Source: UBA6921 sp031363085
GTDB taxonomy: Bacteria > Pseudomonadota > Gammaproteobacteria > SG8-11
Assembly (NCBI GenBank): GCA_031363085.1
Contig: JANLTU010000163.1
Location: forward strand, 1-47,626
Length of the DNA: 47,626 nucleotides
Direction: 5' to 3'
Shown: positions 9,538-18,461 of the stretch, in pieces
How positions within the stretch are numbered: the stretch's first letter is position 1
Layout: each line of letters starts with the position of its first letter
The notes under the pieces: model-generated
The model's input: the letters and a program-made list of their open reading frames with translations, nothing else
Told to the model about the DNA's origin: nothing
Databases searched by the model: none
Position numbers and translations under genes: made by a program

Positions 9538-10242
9538 TTACGGTGCGGCGGGAGAAGCGACGCCGGTAGTTTTTTGTTGCGCAGAGGCTAACGGCTGCAT
9601 GAAGTTGGAGAATGCTTTGTCAAACATGATACGCAATCCATCGAGTGTCGTTTGATCGGGAGTGCTGCCGGATAAATTTAGATCCGTTTCAGGAAACAAG
9701 TGTACCACGATGCCGCGAATCGCAGATTGAAATACCGGCTGCAAGCCTTGCGCGGGGGCACCTGTCATTTCGAGTGTTTTGAACTTGGCGCGATCAAACA
9801 CCACCAGCAGCAGTTCCCAGGTGGTGCGGCCGCTCGGTGTTTGAAACGGCGAAAGTATCGACGCAATTCCCGCCTGCGACTGCGTCGGCTCAACCACCTT
9901 GAAGCCGCTGTGCACAACGCGCTCGTGCACCAAACTGCGAAGCTGTTCGAGCATCGCCGCCGGCAAGGTGCCGCCGTTCACGCTCACCACGATGCTGTTG
10001 TCGAACGTGTGGTACGCCTGCGCCTGCATACCGGGAATTTGCTTGACGACATATTCGGTCAAGCCGGTGCTGCCCAGTTGGGCTAGACCATTGGCTTCGG
10101 TGGCGGAAATAATTTTGCTTTGCAGCGACAACGGCGTGTTAAAAATTTTACGCGGCGCGGCTTTCTCGGCCGCAGCCGTTTCGGCGGCGGCCGACCACGC
10201 CGGCCAACCCAACAGCGCGCACAGCAACATTCGGATAAACAT
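9538..10242 (-). CDS. Secreted protein of unknown function
   Basis: 234 residues when started at the ATG at 10240–10242. That choice gives a clean signal peptide (MFIRMLLCALLGWPAWSAAA, cleavage near the Ala run) and a 10-base gap after the bactofilin stop. A longer frame from 10293 would overlap the bactofilin gene. The mature protein is mixed alpha/beta with no Cys pairs or recognised motif; its middle reads TWELLLVVFDRAKFKTLEM. I do not recognise the family. Its position just after the bactofilin and before the MoxR operon suggests an envelope role, but that is inference only. Confidence 0.7.
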   Translation of the reverse strand: MFIRMLLCALLGWPAWSAAAETAAAEKAAPRKIFNTPLSLQSKIISATEANGLAQLGSTGLTEYVVKQIPGMQAQAYHTFDNSIVVSVNGGTLPAAMLEQLRSLVHERVVHSGFKVVEPTQSQAGIASILSPFQTPSGRTTWELLLVVFDRAKFKTLEMTGAPAQGLQPVFQSAIRGIVVHLFPETDLNLSGSTPDQTTLDGLRIMFDKAFSNFMQPLASAQQKTTGVASPAAP

Positions 10243-10252
10243 CAGCGCCAAT

Positions 10253-10669
10253 TCACTCGCCGCGTCGATCAACAAAGCGCACCGGCGTGGCACCCGAAGT
10301 CATCTTGATCGCGCCTTCGATCACCGCACCTTCCGCCACCGCCACTGTAGGGCCAGTGATCGAGCCGATAATTTTAGCCGTCTGCGCCAGTTCGATTTTT
10401 TTGTGGCCGAGCACGTCGCCGCGCACCTCGCCGGCGATAATGACATTCAAGGCCGTGATGTTGCCGCGCCAGATTCCGCCTTCTTCAACCACCACCGTAC
10501 CTTCCAGTTCGCAATCACCGACAATGGTGCCGTAAATCACGTAATTTTCCGTACCTTTAAAATGACCGGTGAAGGTTGCGCCGGCTCCGACCACGGTTGA
10601 GATGCCGCCCACTTTGTCCAGCGTACGGCGCTGTTTTTTGGTACCCAAATCCAATACTGAATCGCTCAT
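10253..10669 (-). CDS. Bactofilin (polymer-forming cytoskeletal protein)
   Basis: 138 residues from the ATG at 10667–10669, chosen because GGAGG lies six bases upstream. The core is the right-handed beta-helix repeat typical of bactofilins: GHFKGTENYVIYGTIVGDCE, then EGTVVVEEGGIWRGNI, then LNVIIAGEVRGDVLGHKKIE, followed by GSITGPTVAVAEGAVIEGAI. Bactofilins self-assemble into nucleotide-independent filaments, often membrane-associated, that scaffold cell-wall enzymes or polar structures. The flanks are short and partly polar, as is usual. It is divergent from the ABC exporter genes and lies 10 bases before the secreted-protein gene, with which it probably forms an operon. Confidence 0.9.
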   Translation of the reverse strand: MSDSVLDLGTKKQRRTLDKVGGISTVVGAGATFTGHFKGTENYVIYGTIVGDCELEGTVVVEEGGIWRGNITALNVIIAGEVRGDVLGHKKIELAQTAKIIGSITGPTVAVAEGAVIEGAIKMTSGATPVRFVDRRGE

Positions 10670-10882
10670 CTTTGCCTCCGTCGCACACGCCCTGCTCCCA
10701 CTATATCGGTGCATGCAGGTTGATAATGAGCAATGAGCGCGGCGACTGGATTCAGACATCTCAATAATTGCAGACATCGACGGCAAGCGTTCCGCCTTCA
10801 CTGACAAATAGCGTTTAGCGCTATGCCGCAAAAATTACGCCGTCTATAATCCGCTGCTTCCATTCGATAAAGGATTGTCGTC

Positions 10883-11866
10883 ATGCCCTCTGTACTCGAC
10901 TCGCAGTCACCCGCCGTTGCCGCGCGCGGGTTGGTCAAGACCTTCGGCGCATTGCGCGCGGTGGATGGCATTGATCTTGAAGTGCCGCGCGGCATGATCT
11001 TCGGCATTCTCGGCCCCAACGGCGCCGGCAAGACTACGCTGCTGCGCATGTTCGCGACGCTGTTGAAACCCGACGCCGGCTCAGCTCAAATCATGGGCCA
11101 TGATCTGGTCTTGGCGCCGCACGCGGTGCGCAAATCGATTGCCATGACCGGCCAGTTCGCGTCGCTCGACGAGGATTTAACCGGACGCGAAAATCTGATA
11201 TTGCTGGCCAAGCTGTGGGGGTTTCGTGATCGCGCGAGTACACGCGCCGACCAGTTGCTCGACGTTTTCGAGCTCACCGAAGCGGCCGGCCGTCAGGTGA
11301 AGGATTACTCCGGCGGCATGCGCCGCCGGCTCGACATCGCCGCCTCGCTGGTGGTAACGCCTGCGGTTCTGTTTCTCGACGAACCGACCACCGGTCTTGA
11401 TCCCAACGCGCGCCAAAGCGTGTGGCGCATGATCCGCGCGCTGGCGGGTCAGGGCGTGACTATTTTACTCACCACGCAGTATCTGGAGGAAGCGGACCAA
11501 CTGGCTGCGCGCATTGCCGTGATCGATCACGGCAAGAAGATCGCCGAAGGCAGCAGCCGCGAATTGAAAGCGATGACCGGCTCGGGTTACCTGTACGTCA
11601 CGCTTGCGGATACTGCCCGGCTCGACGCCGCCGCGCACCTGCTCGAACAGCACCTGGGCGGCGAAGCGCACCGCAACCGGGAACGCGCCAGCTTGTCGAT
11701 CAAGGCGAATTCGCCCGAGCAGGCCAACACGGCTTTGGCCGCGCTGACGGCGGCCGGCATTCCCCTCGACGGTTTCTCGATGGCCGCGCCCAGCCTGGAT
11801 GAAGTTTTCTTCGCATTAACCGGACACGCCGCACAGAACGCAGCGCAAGCAGGAGCACGCACATGA
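10883..11866 (+). CDS. ABC exporter ATP-binding subunit, DrrA type
   Basis: 327 residues. Walker A GPNGAGKTT, signature YSGGMRRRLDIAASL, Walker B VLFLDEPTTGLDPNARQSV and an H-loop region (LTTQYLEEADQLAARIAVID) are all present. The C-terminal extension after about residue 220 (SGYLYVTLADTARLDAAAHL) matches the regulatory tail of daunorubicin-resistance-type (DrrA) subunits. The gene overlaps the permease gene by four bases (ATGA at 11863–11866), so the two are coupled. The pair should export a hydrophobic compound or lipid; the cargo cannot be read from sequence. The ATG at 10883 follows AAAGGA about 8 bases upstream. Confidence 0.93.
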   Translation: MPSVLDSQSPAVAARGLVKTFGALRAVDGIDLEVPRGMIFGILGPNGAGKTTLLRMFATLLKPDAGSAQIMGHDLVLAPHAVRKSIAMTGQFASLDEDLTGRENLILLAKLWGFRDRASTRADQLLDVFELTEAAGRQVKDYSGGMRRRLDIAASLVVTPAVLFLDEPTTGLDPNARQSVWRMIRALAGQGVTILLTTQYLEEADQLAARIAVIDHGKKIAEGSSRELKAMTGSGYLYVTLADTARLDAAAHLLEQHLGGEAHRNRERASLSIKANSPEQANTALAALTAAGIPLDGFSMAAPSLDEVFFALTGHAAQNAAQAGART

Positions 11867-12666
11867 ACAACGACCTCGCCACGAGCGCCATCCAAGTGGA
11901 TCGCCCCGCCGAAGCCAGCGCGCTTTCGAACGCGCTCACGTTCGGCTGGCGCGCGGTGCTCAAATTCAAACATGTGCCCGAACAGTTGTTCGACTTGGTG
12001 ATGACACCGATCATGTTCACGTTGCTGTTCACCTTCGTGTTCGGCGGCGCGCTGGCCGGCTCCACGCAACAGTACGTGCAGGTGTTTCTGCCCGGCATTC
12101 TGGTGCAAACCGTGGTGTTCAATTCCGTGTATTCGGGCATGGGCCTGAGCACCGACCTGGGCAAGGGTTTGTTCGACCGCTTCCGCTCATTGCCGATCTG
12201 GTCGCTCGCGCCGTTTGCGGGGCTGATGGTCGGCGACGTGTTGCGGCATCTCATCGCGTCGCTGATCATTCTGTCCATCGGCATGCTGCTTGGCTATCGG
12301 CCGGAGGCAGGCGTAACCGGTGTGCTCGCCGCCTTCGCGCTGCTGCTGGTGATCGGCTTCGGTGTGGGCTGGATATTCCTGGTGCTCGGTCTGGTCATGC
12401 GCACGCCCAACACCGTAATGACCATGGGCTTCACCGGCATCATGCCGCTGGTGTTCGCGTCGAACATCATGGTTGATCCGGCCACCATGCCCGGCTGGCT
12501 GCGTGTGTTCGTGGAGGTCAATCCGGTGTCGTTGATGACCACCGCCATGCGCGGCCTGATGAACGGTGCTGCGACTTGGGAGCAACTCGGTCTCGCATTG
12601 CTCGCCCCCCTGCTGCTGACGGCGGTGTTGGCGCCGCTGACCTTGTGGCTGTATCGGCGGCGATAG
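11863..12666 (+). CDS. ABC-2 type exporter permease, DrrB type
   Basis: 267 residues with six predicted membrane helices, typical of ABC-2 permeases. Examples are LVMTPIMFTLLFTFVFGGAL, LPGILVQTVVFNSVYSGMGL and a C-terminal ALLAPLLLTAVLAPLTLWLY. The cytosolic N-terminus has the amphipathic entry helix (ALTFGWRAVLKFKHVPEQLF). It pairs with the overlapping upstream ATPase gene to form a half-transporter that dimerises in the inner membrane. A palindromic repeat follows about 30 bases after the stop. The name DrrB reflects family architecture, not evidence of drug export. Confidence 0.9.
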   Translation: MNNDLATSAIQVDRPAEASALSNALTFGWRAVLKFKHVPEQLFDLVMTPIMFTLLFTFVFGGALAGSTQQYVQVFLPGILVQTVVFNSVYSGMGLSTDLGKGLFDRFRSLPIWSLAPFAGLMVGDVLRHLIASLIILSIGMLLGYRPEAGVTGVLAAFALLLVIGFGVGWIFLVLGLVMRTPNTVMTMGFTGIMPLVFASNIMVDPATMPGWLRVFVEVNPVSLMTTAMRGLMNGAATWEQLGLALLAPLLLTAVLAPLTLWLYRRR

Positions 12667-12696
12667 AAAAAAGGGAAAAAGGGGATGCTCCCATGG

Positions 12697-12739
12697 GTTC
12701 CCGATTCATCGGGCAGGGCGCGATGAATCGCGCCCCTAC
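12697..12739 (-). repeat. REP-like double palindrome with GTAG head
   Basis: On the minus strand the element starts GTAG and then folds into two adjacent hairpins, GGCGCGAT-TC-ATCGCGCC and CCCGAT-GA-ATCGGG. A close copy lies at 43000–43046, and related GTAG-headed single hairpins occur at 14621 and 42091. A GTAG head before a palindrome is typical of REP sequences mobilised by RAYT (Y1 tyrosine) transposases. It sits between the permease gene and the aminotransferase gene, where it might also stabilise mRNA ends. Confidence 0.75.
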
Positions 12740-12831
12740 GAATACCTCAGCTTACAGGATACTGGGATGCTGCCCTTCGGCCCCTCCGCCGAGAAATTTT
12801 ATCCAGCACAGGCGAAAATAAATCATTCAAC

Positions 12832-13995
12832 ATGAGCGCCCTTTCTCTCCTTGACCCAAACATCACCTTTTTAAATCACGGCTCCTTCGGCGCGTGCCCG
12901 GAGCCGGTATTCCTCGAATATCAGCGCTGGCAGCGCGAGCTTGAACGACAACCTGTGGAATTTTTAGCGCGGCGCGCCACCGCCCTGATGGCGGACGCCC
13001 GTGCCAAACTCGCCGCCTATGTGGGTGCGGACGCGAACGAGCTCATCTACTACCCGAACCCGACGCATGCCATCAACATAGTGGGGCGTAGCATCGCGCT
13101 AAACGTCGGCGATGAAATTCTGACCACCGATCACGAATACGGCGCGATGGATCGTACCTGGCACTGGCTCTGTAAAAAAGTGGGGGCCAGGTATGTACAT
13201 CAACCCATCGCCCTGCCGGTCACCACTGCGGAAGATTTTGTAGAGCATTTTTGGGCCGGTGTGAACACGCGCACCAAAATCATTTTCATAAGTCATCTGA
13301 CCAGTCCGACGGCGTTAATTTTTCCAGTGCAGGCGCTGTGCAAACGCGCGCGCGAACACGGCATTCTCACCATCATCGATGGCGCGCATGTGCCCGGCCA
13401 TCTGCCGCTAAACCTGCATGCGCTGGGTTGCGATATTTACACCGGCGCTTGCCACAAGTGGCTTTCCGCACCCAAGGGCGCCGCTTTTTTATATGCGCGC
13501 CACGCAGTGCAAAGTTGGCTTGAACCCTTGGTTATCAGTTGGGGCTGGGGGGATGAAGTGATCGCACCGACTCTGGAGCGGGGCGCAACACAGTTTATAC
13601 GCAACCACGAATGGCAAGGCACGCGCGATCTCGCCGCCTTTCTCACCGTGCCCACGGCAATTGAGTTTCAGCAGCGACATCATTGGGATCAAGTGCGCAC
13701 GCGCTGCCATGCTTTCGCCGCGCAGACGCGAACGCGCATCAACGCCATCACCGGGCTGGAGTCCATCTGCCCGGACACACCTGCGTGGTTTAATCAAATG
13801 GCTACGATTCGTATCCCACCAATAAATTTGGCGCTGCTCAAAACCCGGCTCTACGACGAATTTAAAATTGAAGTGCCGGTTATCGACTGGAGCCAGCAAC
13901 ATTTCATCCGCGTGTCGTATCAAGGCTACAACACGCAGGAGGATCTGGAGAAATTGCTTGGAGCGCTTGAAAAATTATTACCCAAGAGCACCTGA
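12832..13995 (+). CDS. Class V aminotransferase family PLP enzyme (isopenicillin N epimerase-like)
   Basis: 387 residues. FLNHGSFGACP at the N-terminus and the PLP-lysine region TGACHKWLSAPKGAAFLYAR (Lys near residue 205), preceded by IIDGAHVPGHLP with the cofactor-pairing Asp and the His, place it in fold-type I, class V. The closest relatives I recognise are the isopenicillin-N-epimerase-like or cysteine-desulfurase-like group. That group also includes hercynylcysteine sulfoxide lyases, so the substrate is open. No beta-lactam or ergothioneine gene is nearby. It stands alone between a repeat and the small exported protein gene. Confidence 0.85.
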   Translation: MSALSLLDPNITFLNHGSFGACPEPVFLEYQRWQRELERQPVEFLARRATALMADARAKLAAYVGADANELIYYPNPTHAINIVGRSIALNVGDEILTTDHEYGAMDRTWHWLCKKVGARYVHQPIALPVTTAEDFVEHFWAGVNTRTKIIFISHLTSPTALIFPVQALCKRAREHGILTIIDGAHVPGHLPLNLHALGCDIYTGACHKWLSAPKGAAFLYARHAVQSWLEPLVISWGWGDEVIAPTLERGATQFIRNHEWQGTRDLAAFLTVPTAIEFQQRHHWDQVRTRCHAFAAQTRTRINAITGLESICPDTPAWFNQMATIRIPPINLALLKTRLYDEFKIEVPVIDWSQQHFIRVSYQGYNTQEDLEKLLGALEKLLPKST

Positions 13996-14139
13996 ACCTC
14001 GGGCAGCCACAGTGAGGGACAATAGCCTATAAAATAGCCTGACTTAAGTAGATTTTAATACGTGATGTTTACAGTCAAATTTGGGCACTACATCCTGAAC
14101 TTCAACTTAAACGAATTTTTAAATAGGGAGCTTACAAAA

Positions 14140-14529
14140 ATGAAAAGGACACTCGCTTTAATTCTATGCATGAGCGCAATTGCACTCGCACCGATGGCCA
14201 CTTTTGCTGCCAGTAAAGGTGAGGCTGTGGCGGCGCTGAAAACCGCGCGCGAAAAGGTGGTGACATTGCTAGACACGAAAGAAAAGGGCGCACAAGACGC
14301 GCTGATTGCTGAAATTAATAAAGCCAGTGCCGAAGTAGACTCGCAGTTGGGCGCCCTGTCTGCTGATCCTAAAGCAAAGGAAGCAGCCACGGTGTGGGCA
14401 GAATTTAAAAAGACCCGCGAAACGGAAATTATTCCTGCCATACAAAAAGGCGACGCCGCCAAGGCCAAAGAAATTGCCGGCGGAGTCCAGAAAGACCGCT
14501 TCAAGAAAATGATGGATTTACTGCAATAA
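14140..14529 (+). CDS. Small exported helical protein, function unknown
   Basis: 129 residues from the ATG at 14140, chosen because GGGAG at 14126–14130 sits nine bases upstream and because this gives a clean signal peptide (MKRTLALILCMSAIALAPMA, with TFAAS just after). The mature part is Lys/Glu/Ala-rich and predicted to be all helical (AVAALKTAREKVVTLLD, AKEAATVWAEFKKTRE), with no Cys. It resembles in style the periplasmic four-helix ligand-binding modules, but no family is asserted. A strong hairpin at 14568 ends the unit, so it is probably a single-gene transcript. Confidence 0.75.
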   Translation: MKRTLALILCMSAIALAPMATFAASKGEAVAALKTAREKVVTLLDTKEKGAQDALIAEINKASAEVDSQLGALSADPKAKEAATVWAEFKKTRETEIIPAIQKGDAAKAKEIAGGVQKDRFKKMMDLLQ

Positions 14530-14567
14530 TTCCTGATAGAAAATTTTCCGGAAGCGCACTAACCGAT

Positions 14568-14599
14568 TGGCAAAAGCGCGGGTTTCCCTGCTTTTGCCA
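14568..14599 (+). terminator. Hairpin after the exported-protein gene
   Basis: TGGCAAAAGC and GCTTTTGCCA form a perfect 10-bp stem around a 12-base loop, 38 bases after the stop codon at 14529. The following tract (GTTATTC) is only weakly U-rich, so this is either a weak intrinsic terminator or a 3'-end-stabilising hairpin. Confidence 0.45.
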
Positions 14600-14620
14600 G
14601 TTATTCAACCTGAACCGGAT

Positions 14621-14647
14621 GTAGAGGCGCACCCATGTGTGCGCCTG
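14621..14647 (+). repeat. GTAG-headed REP-like hairpin
   Basis: GTAGA is followed by GGCGCAC-CCATGT-GTGCGCC, a perfect 7-bp stem. It shares the GTAG head with the elements at 12697, 42091 and 43000 but not the same stem sequence. The whole interval 14530–15087 is non-coding, built of this element, the hairpin before it and the dispersed repeat at 14968; no gene could be supported in it. Confidence 0.55.
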
Positions 14648-14967
14648 GGTTGGCGCGCCGACCCAGAGCAAGGCCCAACGTCTTGCCTATATGGGCTCGG
14701 TACGATTTACAACTTCTTGCCCAATCCTAAGCCACCCCTTACCGCTGATGCTGATATTCCACTAGCCCACCTTGCACCCGTAGCAAATCGCGTTTAAACA
14801 AAACCTCTTTCCGGTTTGTTCTCCGGCACACGCAGGCGCCAGATGTAGGTGTCAAGAATGTCGTGCGTTGCCTGCGGAACTTCCAGCAGCGCGAGCCGCG
14901 TGACATCGGCAACCTACGGCAGCCACGCAGGATCATGCGGTGCTCGCGCCACATCAACACCTTGCGC

Positions 14968-15035
14968 CGGAGCGCGGCCATCCTGGCCGCTTTCCTTTCT
15001 ATTCTGGTGGGCGGAAAGCCCGCGTTCCCGGCAAG
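14968..15035 (-). repeat. Dispersed intergenic repeat, copy 1
   Basis: Read on the minus strand, it contains CGCGGGCTTTCCGCCCACC, a spacer, then GCGGCCAGGATGGCCGCG. The second half matches cores at 42015–42073 and 42893–42945, which contain GCCAGGATGGCCGCG after a GTCCCGCCCGC palindrome. The three copies differ in the spacer but share both palindromic halves in the same order. It lies just upstream of the decayed kinase. Confidence 0.6.
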
Positions 15036-15087
15036 CGCGCGTCGTGCGATTTTAAAATGGCGGTGTTTTTTTATCCTATAGTTAAGC

Positions 15088-15367
15088 CATGCGGCAGGCA
15101 CCGAACCTGCGCTGAGCAACGCTCATTGAATTCACCGCAAGCGGTTACGTCACTTTGAAGGTAGACCTGACGACTGAAAACGCATCAAATGGGCCTGCGG
15201 CGCGCACCCTAATTCGCTTGCAGGTGACCGACACCGGAATCGGTCTGGGCTTGGCCATTTGCCGGTGCCTGGTGGAATGAATGGACGGCACGATACGCGC
15301 TGAAAGTGAATTCGGCACCGGTAGCACGTTCACCGTTGCACTACCACTGCGTGGAACCACCAGATGA
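15088..15367 (+). pseudogene. Remnant of a sensor histidine kinase ATPase domain
   Basis: The reading frame that ends at 15365–15367 spells a recognisable kinase C-terminus: FTASGYVTLKVDLTTENA, then LIRLQVTDTGIG, then LGLAICRCLVE, a TGA stop, then MDGTIRAESEFGTGSTFTV and ALPLRGTTR. Compared with intact kinases, about 28 residues are missing between the DTGIG (N/G1) box and LGLAI, the G2 box being lost with them. A stop replaces one codon after CLVE, and one extra base upstream breaks the LSNAI–EFT N-box. The start and the dimerisation domain are absent. The final TGA overlaps the ATG of the following response regulator, showing that the two were once coupled. Confidence 0.8.
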
Positions 15368-15750
15368 AAAGAAAAATTTTGCTGAGCGAAGACAACGAGC
15401 AGAACCGCTATCTGGCCACGCTTCTGCTGACCCACCACTACGACATGACCCCAGCAGAATCCGGCCCGCTGGGCATCGCGCTTGCCACGTCGCTGCGTCC
15501 TGATCTGACCCTGCTCGACATTCAGTTGCCGGGCATGGACGGATCTGCAGTGGCCGCCGCTCTGCAAAATAATCCCCAACTCCGCTCGATTCCAATTGTT
15601 ACGGTGACCTCCTACGCCATGGCAGGTGACCGCGAAAAAGTCCTCGCCTCCGGCGCGCAAGGTTATATCGAGAAACCCATCAACCCCGCAACCTTCGTCA
15701 GTGAGATTGAAGCCTACCTGCGTGCGGCGCAGCCCAGGTCGTCCGCATGA
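15364..15750 (+). CDS. Single-domain response regulator
   Basis: 128 residues consisting only of a receiver domain. The acidic pocket (Glu9, Asp10 in LLSEDNEQN), phosphoacceptor Asp52 in LTLLDIQLPGMDG, switch Thr82 (VTVTSYA) and Lys104 (YIEKPIN) are all present. There is no output domain, so it acts by protein contact or phosphotransfer. Its start overlaps the stop of the decayed kinase, and its stop overlaps the start of the hybrid kinase by four bases (ATGA at 15747–15750). Its original kinase appears to be the pseudogene, so its present partner is probably the downstream hybrid kinase; that is inference. Confidence 0.92.
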   Translation: MKRKILLSEDNEQNRYLATLLLTHHYDMTPAESGPLGIALATSLRPDLTLLDIQLPGMDGSAVAAALQNNPQLRSIPIVTVTSYAMAGDREKVLASGAQGYIEKPINPATFVSEIEAYLRAAQPRSSA

Positions 15751-18221
15751 CGCACGTGCTCATCGTGGATGACAAGCCGCAGAACCTTTACCTGCTGCGC
15801 ACCTTACTGCAGGCTTCGGGTTGCAGCGTGGACGAAGCCCATCACGGCGCCGAGGCTTTGGTCAAGGCGCGCCAGACGCCGCCCGACGTGCTCGTCTCCG
15901 ACATTCTGATGCCGGTGATGGATGGCTACACGCTGCTGCGCCACTGGCGGGCTGATGAACGCTTGCGGCAGATTCCGTTCGTGATCTACACCGCGACCTA
16001 CACCGAGCCGAACGACGAACGCCTCGCGCTCGACCTGGGAGCAAGCGCGTTCATAGTCAAACCTGCGGAACCTGAGCTGTTTATGGCCCACATCCTCCAG
16101 GTTCTGGAGCAGCAACAGCACGGCGCATTGCCTGCGGGCAAGGTACCCGGCGGCGAAGCAAAAGACCACTTCAAAGAATACAGCGAAACGCTGGTGCGCA
16201 AGCTCGAAGAAAAGGCGGTGCAGTTGGAGCAGGCTAACCGGGCACTGCGACAGGACAACCTGCGTCGCCAACAGGCCGAGCACGCGCTGCGCGAGAGCGA
16301 GGAACGCTTGCGGCTGGCGCTCGATGCCGCGCATATGGGCACCTTCGACTGGGACATCCCCAACAACCACATCACCTGGTCGCGCTGGCATGAGGAATTA
16401 TGGGACTTCAAACCGGGTGAGTTTGGCGGCACTTACCAGGCGTTCGCGGCACGCGTACACCCGGACGACCTCCCCGGCATTGACGCCCAGGTCGCCGCCT
16501 GTATCGCTACCCGCATGCCGTTTGTAGGCGAGTTCCGTGTCATTTGGACCGACGCCAGCATCCACTGGATCGCTGCCCGGGGCGAATTTAGCTACGATGC
16601 TACTGGCCGGCCGTTGCGCATGCGCGGCGTGGTCAGGGAGGTTACCGCGCGCAAGGAAACCGAAGCGGCACTGCTGCAGAACGAGCGGCTGCTGTCGGAA
16701 TCACAGCGCATCGCGCAGATCGGAAGCTGGTCCTGCGAGCTTGCTTCCAACCAACTGCACTGGAGCGACGAGACCTATCGTCTGTATGGCGTAATACGCT
16801 CTGAATTCGTGCCTACGCCGGAGTCGTTCTTGCGTTTGATTCATCCCGCAGATCAAGCTGCGATGCAGAACTGGGTCCAGGCCTGTCTTGCGGGTGCCGC
16901 GCCCGGGGAGCTGGAGTTTCGCGTGCTCATGTCCAGCGGCGCAACCCGACTGCTGCGCGGTCGCGGGTATTTGCGCCACGACGACGCCAAGCGCGCGGTT
17001 GAGATGATCGGTACCGTGCAAGACATCACCGAACGCAGTCGCATCGAGGCGGAAAAGCAACGCCTCGAAAGCCAGTTGCAGCAAGCTCAAAAAATGGAAG
17101 TCGTCGGCCAGCTCACCGCCGGCATCGCGCACGATTTCAATAACATTCTGGCCAGCGTGCTGGGCTACACCAGTCTGGCACTCGACCAGCACGTGCCGGA
17201 CAAAACCAGCAAACTCGCAAGCTGCCTGCACCAGGTGGAAACCGCCGGGCTGCGCGCGCGTGACTTGATCACCAACATGCTTGCGTTTTCGCGCGCCAGT
17301 GCGAGCACGCAACAAGCCGTGCCGCTGGGGCTCCTAGCGCAAGAAGTGGCCAAGCTGTTGTTGCCCACGTTGCCGTCGAATATTGCATTTACAACCTGCG
17401 TCGACACCGACCAAGCCACGGTGCTGGCCGACCCGGCACAGTTGCACCAAGTCATCATGAATCTCGTCATCAATGCGCGCGATGCGGTCGCGGCCGACGG
17501 CCGCATTGAGCTGTTAGTTCGGGCAGCGTCCGCTGTAAACACAGTATGTTCTGGATGCCATGCCGATATCGTCGGCGACTTCGTGGAACTCTCCGTCAGT
17601 GATAACGGCACAGGCATTCCGGCGGATATTCTTCCGCACATATTTGAGCCGTTTTATACCACCAAGGGCATCGGTAAAGGCACCGGCATGGGCATGTCGG
17701 TGGTGCACGGCGTCGTCCATGGTTGCGGCGGGCACGTGGTGGTGACGTCGGCGCCGGGGACTGGAACTCTTATCCGGGTGCTGCTGCCGTGGTCGGGCGT
17801 GTCCCCTGCCGTCGATGCCGCCACAGCAACTGAACTGGCGGCTCACGGCAACGGAAATCATCACATCCTGGTGGTGGACGACGAAGAGGTGCTGGCGAAA
17901 TTGATTGGCGAGGTGCTGGGATCTTACGGCTACCGCGTCACCGTTTTTGGCGATAGCCGGCAAGCGCTGGAGAATTTTCGTGCCGCGCCCGCCACCTTTG
18001 ACGCCCTGGTGAGCGATCAAACCATGCCTGGATTGACCGGTATTGAACTGGCTAAAGCGGTGCGAAGCTTGCGCCCGGGCTTACCCATTATCTTGTTGAC
18101 CGGGTATAACGTGGCGCTCAATGCGGACGTCGCGGCACGTCTGGGCGTCGGTTTCCTGTCCAAGCCGATCTCATTCGACGCGCTACGATTGACGCTCGGT
18201 AACCTGCTGCCCGGCGCGTGA
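15747..18221 (+). CDS. Hybrid sensor histidine kinase (REC-PAS-PAS-HisKA-HATPase-REC)
   Basis: 824 residues without transmembrane segments, hence a cytoplasmic sensor. In order: an N-terminal receiver (phosphoacceptor Asp52 in VLVSDILMPVMDG), a coiled coil at about 145–185, two PAS domains at about 185–305 and 310–430, and a dimerisation/phosphotransfer helix with His462 in GIAHDFNNIL. The ATPase domain follows, with VMNLVINARDAV and LSVSDNGTGIP, then GIGKGTGMGMSVVHG. A C-terminal receiver carries Asp757 (LVSDQTMPG) and Lys in FLSKPIS. The HDFNN kinase box with a trailing receiver is typical of kinases that regulate their own phosphate flow. It is coupled to the preceding response regulator by a four-base overlap. 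The signal is unknown. Confidence 0.93.
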   Translation: MTHVLIVDDKPQNLYLLRTLLQASGCSVDEAHHGAEALVKARQTPPDVLVSDILMPVMDGYTLLRHWRADERLRQIPFVIYTATYTEPNDERLALDLGASAFIVKPAEPELFMAHILQVLEQQQHGALPAGKVPGGEAKDHFKEYSETLVRKLEEKAVQLEQANRALRQDNLRRQQAEHALRESEERLRLALDAAHMGTFDWDIPNNHITWSRWHEELWDFKPGEFGGTYQAFAARVHPDDLPGIDAQVAACIATRMPFVGEFRVIWTDASIHWIAARGEFSYDATGRPLRMRGVVREVTARKETEAALLQNERLLSESQRIAQIGSWSCELASNQLHWSDETYRLYGVIRSEFVPTPESFLRLIHPADQAAMQNWVQACLAGAAPGELEFRVLMSSGATRLLRGRGYLRHDDAKRAVEMIGTVQDITERSRIEAEKQRLESQLQQAQKMEVVGQLTAGIAHDFNNILASVLGYTSLALDQHVPDKTSKLASCLHQVETAGLRARDLITNMLAFSRASASTQQAVPLGLLAQEVAKLLLPTLPSNIAFTTCVDTDQATVLADPAQLHQVIMNLVINARDAVAADGRIELLVRAASAVNTVCSGCHADIVGDFVELSVSDNGTGIPADILPHIFEPFYTTKGIGKGTGMGMSVVHGVVHGCGGHVVVTSAPGTGTLIRVLLPWSGVSPAVDAATATELAAHGNGNHHILVVDDEEVLAKLIGEVLGSYGYRVTVFGDSRQALENFRAAPATFDALVSDQTMPGLTGIELAKAVRSLRPGLPIILLTGYNVALNADVAARLGVGFLSKPISFDALRLTLGNLLPGA

Positions 18222-18461
18222 TAGCCACGCGGTGAAAAGTAGAGCTGAGCCCCACGGCATTATTTTCAGCCGGCAAAAACGGTTATATTTCGCTCGATTT
18301 CCACGGCGGGCCCGTATATACATCACTGCAAATCCCGCTACGGCGACTATTTATTTGCGCGATCTGTTACCGCGCGCGGCGATCTGGGATAATGGGACCA
18401 AACATAAACCGCACTCACCTACAGTGCAGGGAAGTTTAAACACCAACACGGAAACTAGGCC

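Noticed and set aside
14567..14797. A 76-codon reading frame on the plus strand
   Set aside because: It runs through a terminator-like hairpin and a GTAG repeat, has no ribosome site and no family resemblance.
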